64,000 bases of DNA, taken from positions 31,282-95,281 of the forward strand of contig JASGFY010000007.1 in the NCBI GenBank assembly GCA_047605265.1, read 5' to 3'. Every line of letters begins with the position of its first letter. The stretch's first letter is position 1. The DNA is from Solimonas sp047605265 (GTDB lineage: Bacteria; Pseudomonadota; Gammaproteobacteria; Nevskiales; Nevskiaceae). The notes below the pieces were generated by a model. That model was not told where the DNA came from. It worked only from the letters and a program-made list of their open reading frames with translations, and did no database searches. Below, in pieces: positions 59,547-64,000 of the stretch. The translations under genes and the position numbers were made by a program.

Positions 59547-60749
59547 CTAGAGGAACAAGCCGAGCAGACCGTTGAGATGCCGGTGGCCGAGCTCGCTCGG
59601 CCGCACGCGGCCGTCGCGCTCTTCGAGCAAGCCGCGTTCGGCGGCCGTCTTCGCCGCCGCCAGCCGCGTCCAGTCAAGGCCGGTGCGCGCCGCGTAGTCG
59701 GCAATCGCGAAACCATCGTTGAGGCGCAGGGCGTTCATCAGGAATTCGAGCGGCAGCTCGGCCGGCGCGATGACGCGGTCTTCCTGCACGGCCTGCGCCG
59801 TGCCGGCGCGTTCGAGATAGATGCGCGGATGCTTGTGCCGCGCGCGACGGCGGACACCATCCGCGCGGCTGCGCTTGCCGTGCGCGCCGGCGCCAATGCC
59901 GCCCGCGCTGGTGCGTTTGCCGTGTGCACCAGCGCCAATGCCGAGATAATCGCCGAACTGCCAGTAGTTGAGGTTGTGCCGCGCGCGCCGATCGGGCTGC
60001 GCGTAGGCCGACACCTCGTACTGCGCGTAGCCGTGAGCGGCCAGCAGCGCCTGACCCTGCAGCTGCATGTCCCAGGCGAGATCGTCGTCCGGCACCGGCG
60101 GTGGGCGCGCGCCGAACTCGGTGTTCGGCTCCAGCGTCAACTGGTAGTACGACAGATGCTCGGGCGCGAGCCGCACGGCGGAGGCGATGTCGGACTCGGC
60201 CTGCGCCAGCGTCTGCTGCGGCAGCGCGTACATCAGGTCGAGATTGATGTTCGCGAAGCCGGCGCGGCGCGCCAGCTCGTAGGCGGCGATCGCCTCGTCA
60301 CGGCCGTGGATGCGGCCGAGCTTCCTCAGCTGCGCGTCGTCGAGGCTCTGCACGCCGATCGACAGGCGGTTGACGCCGGCCGCGACGTAGCCGGCGAAGT
60401 GCGCGGCCTCGGCGGTGCCGGGATTGGCCTCGAGCGTGATCTCGATGTCCGGCGCGAACGGCAGCCGGCGGTTCACGCCTTCGAGCACGCGGCCGATCGC
60501 CTGCTCGGAAAACAGGCTCGGCGTGCCGCCGCCCATGAAGATCGAACTTAGCGATTGGTGATTCGCGATCGGTGATTCGGTGAGTTCGAAGTCGAGATCG
60601 CGCAGCAGCGCGTCGACGTAGGCGTCCTCGGGCACCTCGAGCTTGCCGTCGGCGCCATGCAGCGCGTGCGAGTTGAAATCGCAGTACGGGCACTTGCGCA
60701 CGCACCACGGGAAATGAAGATAGAGAGACAGCGGGATACCGCTACTCAC
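59547..60749 (-). CDS. hemW: HemW-type radical SAM protein (haem chaperone)
   Basis: 400 aa. The radical SAM cluster motif is C16-x3-C20-x2-C23 (CVRKCPYC), with MGGGTPSL, GVQSLDD and YQLTLEPNT. HemW is related to HemN but is thought to deliver haem rather than oxidise coproporphyrinogen. It starts with GTG at 60749 and overlaps the upstream stop by 8 bases. Two insertions are odd: residues from SPIANHQSL derive from a short dispersed repeat, and GIGAGAHGKR occurs twice in a row (14-residue tandem duplication) followed by an Arg-rich stretch. Confidence 0.93.
   Translation of the reverse strand: MSSGIPLSLYLHFPWCVRKCPYCDFNSHALHGADGKLEVPEDAYVDALLRDLDFELTESPIANHQSLSSIFMGGGTPSLFSEQAIGRVLEGVNRRLPFAPDIEITLEANPGTAEAAHFAGYVAAGVNRLSIGVQSLDDAQLRKLGRIHGRDEAIAAYELARRAGFANINLDLMYALPQQTLAQAESDIASAVRLAPEHLSYYQLTLEPNTEFGARPPPVPDDDLAWDMQLQGQALLAAHGYAQYEVSAYAQPDRRARHNLNYWQFGDYLGIGAGAHGKRTSAGGIGAGAHGKRSRADGVRRRARHKHPRIYLERAGTAQAVQEDRVIAPAELPLEFLMNALRLNDGFAIADYAARTGLDWTRLAAAKTAAERGLLEERDGRVRPSELGHRHLNGLLGLFL
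59871..59943 (-). repeat. Tandem 42-bp duplication inside hemW
   Basis: Two diverged units (59871-59901 and 59913-59943, 42-base offset) encode GIGAGAHGKRTSAG and GIGAGAHGKRSRAD. The reading frame is kept. Several silent differences show that the duplication is not brand new. Confidence 0.75.
60560..60579 (-). repeat. 20-bp repeat copy within hemW
   Basis: The minus strand reads CGAATCACCGATCGCGAATC. It is extended by related ATTGGTGATT sequence to 60551. A copy with one mismatch lies inverted at 60749-60768. It is translated in frame as part of a hemW insertion. Confidence 0.7.
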
Positions 60750-61806
60750 GAATCACCCATCGCGAATCGCGCAGCTGCCGCAGCAGCTCCACGCTTGCCC
60801 GCGCGCGGTGCGAGACGCGGTTCTTCGTTTCCGCCGGCAGTTCGGCGGCGCTGCGCCCGAACTCCGGCACGCAGAACAGCGGGTCGTAGCCGAAGCCGTG
60901 GGCGCCGCGCGGCGCGTCGAGGACGCGGCCGTTCCAGAAGCCTTGCGCGATCAGCGGCACCGGATCGTCGGCGTGACGCAAGAAGGCGAGCACACTGACG
61001 AAGCGCGCGCCGCGCGCGGCTTCCGGCACGTCGCGCAGCGCGGCCAGCAGCTTCGCGTTGTTGGCGGCGTCGGACGCCGGCGCGCCGGCGTAGCGCGCCG
61101 AGTGGACGCCCGGCGCGCCGTGCAGCGCCGCGACTTCGAGGCCGGAATCGTCGGCGAGCGCCGGCAGACCGGACACCCGCGCGGCGTGGCGCGCCTTGAT
61201 CAGCGCGTTCTCGACGAAGGTGCCGCCGGTTTCCTCCGGCTCGATGTCGCTGAATTCGGAGACGAGGCGCAGCGCGATGCCGAGCGGCGCGAACAGGGCC
61301 TGCATCTCCTTGAGCTTCTTGGCGTTGCGCGAGGCCAGCACCAGCGTATCGCCGAGCGCGGCGATGCGCGCCGCTGGCCGCGCGCCGTCCTCGACGAGCC
61401 GCTTGCCATAGCTCGCGACCGCGTCGCGCGCGTAGCCAAGGCGCTCGTAGAACAGCGCGGCGCCGTCGTTGCCGTCGCGCAGTTGCAGGCTCAGCTTCGG
61501 CGCACCGAGCGCGCGCACGTAGTGTTCGGCGGCGTCCATCAGCCGGCGACCGAGACCGCGATGGCGCCGCGCCGGATCGACGGCGAGATAGTTGACCCAG
61601 GCGCGGTGGCCCTCGTAGCCGGCCATCACGCTGCCGACGATCGCTTCGCCGTCGACGGCGACGAGGAAGCCGTCGGCCTGCAGCGCCAGCTTGCGCGCGA
61701 TGTCGCGCTGCGGATCGTTCCACGGCCGCGTCAGGCCGCAGGCCTGCCACAGCGCGACGACGGCCGCGCTGTCGGCGCGCACGAAAGGTCTGATGAGCGG
61801 CCGCAT
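60742..61806 (-). CDS. GNAT acetyltransferase (YpeA-like) fused to RdgB/HAM1 dITP/XTP pyrophosphatase
   Basis: 354 aa in one uninterrupted frame. Residues 1-142 are a complete YpeA-type GNAT domain (RPWNDPQRDIARK, acetyl-CoA loop RHRGLGRRL, end SYGKRLVED). A linker of about 12 residues (GARPAARIAALG) follows. Residues 155-354 are RdgB, which hydrolyses non-canonical purine triphosphates: LVLASRNAKKLKEMQ, ALADDSGLEV, GVHSARYAG and GAHGFGYDPLF are intact. No ATG, GTG or TTG lies in the linker; the first candidate (GTG in LVLAS) would cut the first strand. So a fused protein is most likely. Confidence 0.88.
   Translation of the reverse strand: MRPLIRPFVRADSAAVVALWQACGLTRPWNDPQRDIARKLALQADGFLVAVDGEAIVGSVMAGYEGHRAWVNYLAVDPARRHRGLGRRLMDAAEHYVRALGAPKLSLQLRDGNDGAALFYERLGYARDAVASYGKRLVEDGARPAARIAALGDTLVLASRNAKKLKEMQALFAPLGIALRLVSEFSDIEPEETGGTFVENALIKARHAARVSGLPALADDSGLEVAALHGAPGVHSARYAGAPASDAANNAKLLAALRDVPEAARGARFVSVLAFLRHADDPVPLIAQGFWNGRVLDAPRGAHGFGYDPLFCVPEFGRSAAELPAETKNRVSHRARASVELLRQLRDSRWVIRE
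60749..60768 (+). repeat. 20-bp repeat copy at the rdgB/hemW overlap
   Basis: CGAATCACCCATCGCGAATC, 19 of 20 identical to the inverted copy in hemW. It encodes the last residues of the RdgB domain (RDSRWVIRE) and abuts the hemW GTG start. Confidence 0.7.
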
Positions 61807-61826
61807 GGCGGGCCGTGCCGCGGCGT

Positions 61827-62561
61827 TCAGCCGCCCTGCAGCGCCGCGTTCTGCGCGGCGATCAGCTCGCGGATGCCCTGCGTCGCGAGGTCGAGCAGCT
61901 GGTTCAGCTCGTCGCGGCGGAAGGCGTGGCCTTCGGCGGTGCCCTGCACCTCGATGAACTGGCCGGCCTCGTTCATGACGACGTTCATGTCGCACTCGCA
62001 GCCGGAATCCTCGCCGTAGTCGAGGTCGAGTACCGGCTTGCCGGCGTGGATGCCGACCGAAACGGCGGCGATCTGACCGAACAGCGGATTCTTCTTCAGC
62101 TTGCCGGCCTTCTTCATCGCCGCCAGCGCGTCGGCGAGCGCGACGTAACCGCCGGTGATCGCCGCCGTGCGCGTGCCGCCGTCGGCCTGCAGCACGTCGC
62201 AGTCGAGGGTGACGGTGTACGGACCGAGCGCGCCGAGGTCGACGCAGGCGCGCAGCGAGCGGCCGATCAGGCGCTGGATTTCCTGCGTGCGCCCGGACTG
62301 CTTGCCCTGCGCGGCTTCGCGGCGGCTGCGGTCGTGCGTGGCGCGCGGCAGCATGCCGTACTCGGCCGTCACCCAGCCGCCGTCCTTCTTCCACGCCGGG
62401 CCGCGCTCCTCGACGCTGGCCGTGCACAGCACGCGCGTGTCGCCGAAGCTGATCAGCACCGAGCCTTCGGCGTGCCGGGTGAAGCCGCGCACGATGGACA
62501 CCGGGCGAAGCTGGTCGGCGCGACGGCCGGAAGCGCGGAAGGCGGGATTCGGATCGGTCAC
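61827..62561 (-). CDS. rph: Ribonuclease PH
   Basis: 244-aa phosphorolytic 3'-5' exoribonuclease that trims tRNA 3' ends. It has RPVSIVRGFTRHAEGSVLISFGDT at the start, RTQEIQRLIGRSLRA, the catalytic DCDVLQADGGTRTAAITG, and EVQGTAEG near the end. The GTG start at 62561 overlaps the msrQ stop (GTGA), which supports it. The gene for the RdgB fusion follows by 20 bases, the usual rph-rdgB pairing. Confidence 0.96.
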   Translation of the reverse strand: MTDPNPAFRASGRRADQLRPVSIVRGFTRHAEGSVLISFGDTRVLCTASVEERGPAWKKDGGWVTAEYGMLPRATHDRSRREAAQGKQSGRTQEIQRLIGRSLRACVDLGALGPYTVTLDCDVLQADGGTRTAAITGGYVALADALAAMKKAGKLKKNPLFGQIAAVSVGIHAGKPVLDLDYGEDSGCECDMNVVMNEAGQFIEVQGTAEGHAFRRDELNQLLDLATQGIRELIAAQNAALQGG

Positions 62562-63184
62562 GGCGTGCGGCGGGGCTGCGAATGGCCGCGGAGTATACCG
62601 CGCCACGGCCGGCGCCAGCCGAGCAGCGCCAGCAGGATCGCCAGATACAGCAAGGGTTCGCGCAGGTCGGCCTTGACCAGCCAGACGTAGTGCAGCACGC
62701 CGAGCAGCGCGGCGGCGTAGACCAGCCGATGCAACTGCGCCCAGCGCCGCCCGAGGCGCCGCTGCCAGCCTTGCGTCGAGGTGATCGCCAGCGGCACGAG
62801 CAGCAGCCACGCGGCGAAGCCGATGGTGATGTAGGTGCGCTTGACCAGATCCTTGGCGAGCGCGGCCGGCGACCCCTCGAGATCGAAGGTCAGGTAGATC
62901 GCGAAGTGCAGGCAGACCCAGAAGAACGCCCAAAGGCCGAGCACGCGGCGCACGCGGAGCGGCTCGGGCCAGCCCGTGATGCGGCGCAGTGGCGTCATCG
63001 CCAGCGTCGCCAGCAGCAGGCGCAGCGACCAGTCGCCGGCATGGTGCTCGAGGAATTCGACCGGATTGGCGCCGAGCCGCGCCTGCAGCACGCGCCCGCC
63101 CAGCCACAGCAGCGGCGCGAGCCCCAGCGCCCAGGCCGCGAGACGCCACAGCCAGAGGCGCACGTTCGCTGTCGCCGCCGGCAT
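62558..63184 (-). CDS. msrQ: Protein-methionine-sulfoxide reductase haem-binding subunit MsrQ
   Basis: 208-aa membrane cytochrome b-like protein with six hydrophobic helices and conserved His in LHFAIYL, WAQLHRLVY and GVLHYVWLV as haem ligands. It passes electrons from the quinone pool to periplasmic MsrP for repair of oxidised methionines. Start and msrP stop overlap as TGATG at 63182-63186. Confidence 0.95.
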   Translation of the reverse strand: MPAATANVRLWLWRLAAWALGLAPLLWLGGRVLQARLGANPVEFLEHHAGDWSLRLLLATLAMTPLRRITGWPEPLRVRRVLGLWAFFWVCLHFAIYLTFDLEGSPAALAKDLVKRTYITIGFAAWLLLVPLAITSTQGWQRRLGRRWAQLHRLVYAAALLGVLHYVWLVKADLREPLLYLAILLALLGWRRPWRGILRGHSQPRRTP

Positions 63185-64000
63185 CAATAGTTCTTCTGCA
63201 GATCGAGGCCGGCGTACAGCGACGCGACTTCCGGATAGCCGTTGAACATCAGCGTGTCGCGCTTGAACAGTTCGCCGAGGCGGCGTTCCTTGGCCTGTGA
63301 CCAGCGCGGGTGATCGACGTCCGGATTCACGTTCGAATAGAAGCCGTACTCGCGGGGCGCCATGCGGTTCCAGGTGGTCGGCGGCTGTGTCTCGACGAAG
63401 CGGATGCGCACGATCGACTTGATGCTCTTGAAGCCGTATTTCCACGGAATCGTCAGGCGCAGCGGCGCGCCGTTCTGGTTCGGCAGCACCTTGCCGTACA
63501 TGCCGACGGTGAGCATTGCCAGCGGATGCATGGCCTCGTCGATGCGCAGGCCCTCGACATACGGCCAGTCGAGCACGCCGTAGCGCGTGTCGGGCATCTG
63601 CTTCGGGTCGTACAGGGTCTCGAACGCCACGTACTTGGCTTTCGACGTCGGCCTGTAGCGTTTGAGGAATCCGCCGAGCGGGAAGCCGACCCAGGGCACG
63701 ACGATGCTCCAGGCCTCGACGCAGCGGTGGCGGTAGATGCGTTCTTCGAGAGGGCCGGCGATCAGCGCATCGATGTCGGCGCGGCCGGGCGCCTCGCACT
63801 CGCCGTCGACCACGACCGTCCACGGCCGCGTGCGCAGCGCGCCCGCGTTGCGCGCCGGCTCGTCCTTGTCGGTGCCGAACTCGTAATAGTTGTTGTAGGT
63901 GCTGACGGTGTCGAAGTCAGTGACTTTTTCGCCGCCGGCCTGCTCGCGATGCGCGCCGACCTTCAGCGCCGCGGGCGGCGGCGCGCCGTCGGCCGCGGCC
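63184..64000 (-). CDS. msrP: Protein-methionine-sulfoxide reductase catalytic subunit MsrP (5' end beyond window)
   Basis: Molybdopterin enzyme of the periplasm. 271 codons are visible; the N-terminal Tat signal lies outside the window. Visible motifs: YNNYYEFGTDK, the Mo-ligand Cys in YRHRCVEAWS, GVLDWPYVEGLR, and the C-terminal NGYPEVASLY. It is the first gene of the run msrP-msrQ-rph-(ypeA-rdgB)-hemW. Confidence 0.95.
   Translation of the reverse strand, partial: AAADGAPPPAALKVGAHREQAGGEKVTDFDTVSTYNNYYEFGTDKDEPARNAGALRTRPWTVVVDGECEAPGRADIDALIAGPLEERIYRHRCVEAWSIVVPWVGFPLGGFLKRYRPTSKAKYVAFETLYDPKQMPDTRYGVLDWPYVEGLRIDEAMHPLAMLTVGMYGKVLPNQNGAPLRLTIPWKYGFKSIKSIVRIRFVETQPPTTWNRMAPREYGFYSNVNPDVDHPRWSQAKERRLGELFKRDTLMFNGYPEVASLYAGLDLQKNY

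Noticed and set aside
1..64000. CRISPR arrays, tRNA or rRNA genes, prophage or insertion sequences
   Set aside because: No regularly spaced direct repeats, no cloverleaf pattern, no transposase or phage-like protein was recognised. The only repeats are the sRNA array, the REP-like element and the small hemW-associated repeats.

Overview
The window is GC-rich (roughly two-thirds G+C) chromosomal DNA from a Gram-negative bacterium. It carries an outer-membrane assembly lipoprotein, Kdo and lauroyl transferases for lipid A, TonB-dependent import, an RND efflux operon and MsrPQ. Gene content and the order polA - small RNA locus - engB - cytochrome c4 - dsbA point to a gammaproteobacterium. I infer the Xanthomonadales/Lysobacterales or a near relative, but no rRNA or tRNA is present to confirm this. 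No CRISPR array, prophage or insertion sequence was seen.

Layout. 1-13,019 (minus strand) is a probable catabolic cluster: GH3 glycosidase, TonB-dependent receptor, HyuA/HyuB hydantoinase-oxoprolinase pair, M14 carboxypeptidase, POT peptide transporter and an exported amidohydrolase. A divergent NCS1 permease sits at 13,264. 14,604-19,780 holds a carboxylesterase, lptM, lysA and polA. 19,910-20,482 has no protein gene. It carries three tandem copies of a ~115-nt C-rich small RNA, each with its own sigma-E-type promoter and its own terminator. 20,535-26,259 is an RND efflux operon, apparently inserted between this locus and engB. 26,578-35,924 holds engB, cytochrome c4, dsbA, a clpP-like gene, a bacterioferritin, fumC, a ligase-associated exonuclease, waaA and lpxL. 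35,996-42,148 mixes intact genes (a TPR/Cds6 protein, an MpaA-like peptidase, a DUF2147 protein, gltA) with decayed ones. 42,149-48,233 holds the split B12-dependent ribonucleotide reductase and the three-gene proton-translocating transhydrogenase. 48,390-54,796 holds a queuosine-precursor transporter, an AraC regulator with a methyltransferase, an MFS exporter, and priA behind an AT-rich DnaA-box region. 54,895-64,000 holds a manganese-riboswitch-controlled TMEM165/GDT1 exporter, argS, a SPOR protein, rpmE2, an RDD protein, a CPXCG protein, hemW, a GNAT-RdgB fusion, rph and msrQ/msrP.

The most striking system is the triplicated sRNA array downstream of polA. Its stems show compensatory base changes between copies, every loop is C-rich (anti-Shine-Dalgarno-like), and its position matches Spot 42 (enterics), ErsA (Pseudomonas) and, from memory, sX13 (Xanthomonas). 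Other notable points are four genes reduced to remnants by internal deletion (rarD, an L,D-transpeptidase, a PAS-GGDEF gene, a malic enzyme), an end-to-end fusion of a YpeA-type acetyltransferase with RdgB, a bacterioferritin lacking the haem-ligand Met, and short repeats inserted in and around hemW. Many minus-strand genes overlap by ATGA/GTGA, which indicates tight translational coupling.
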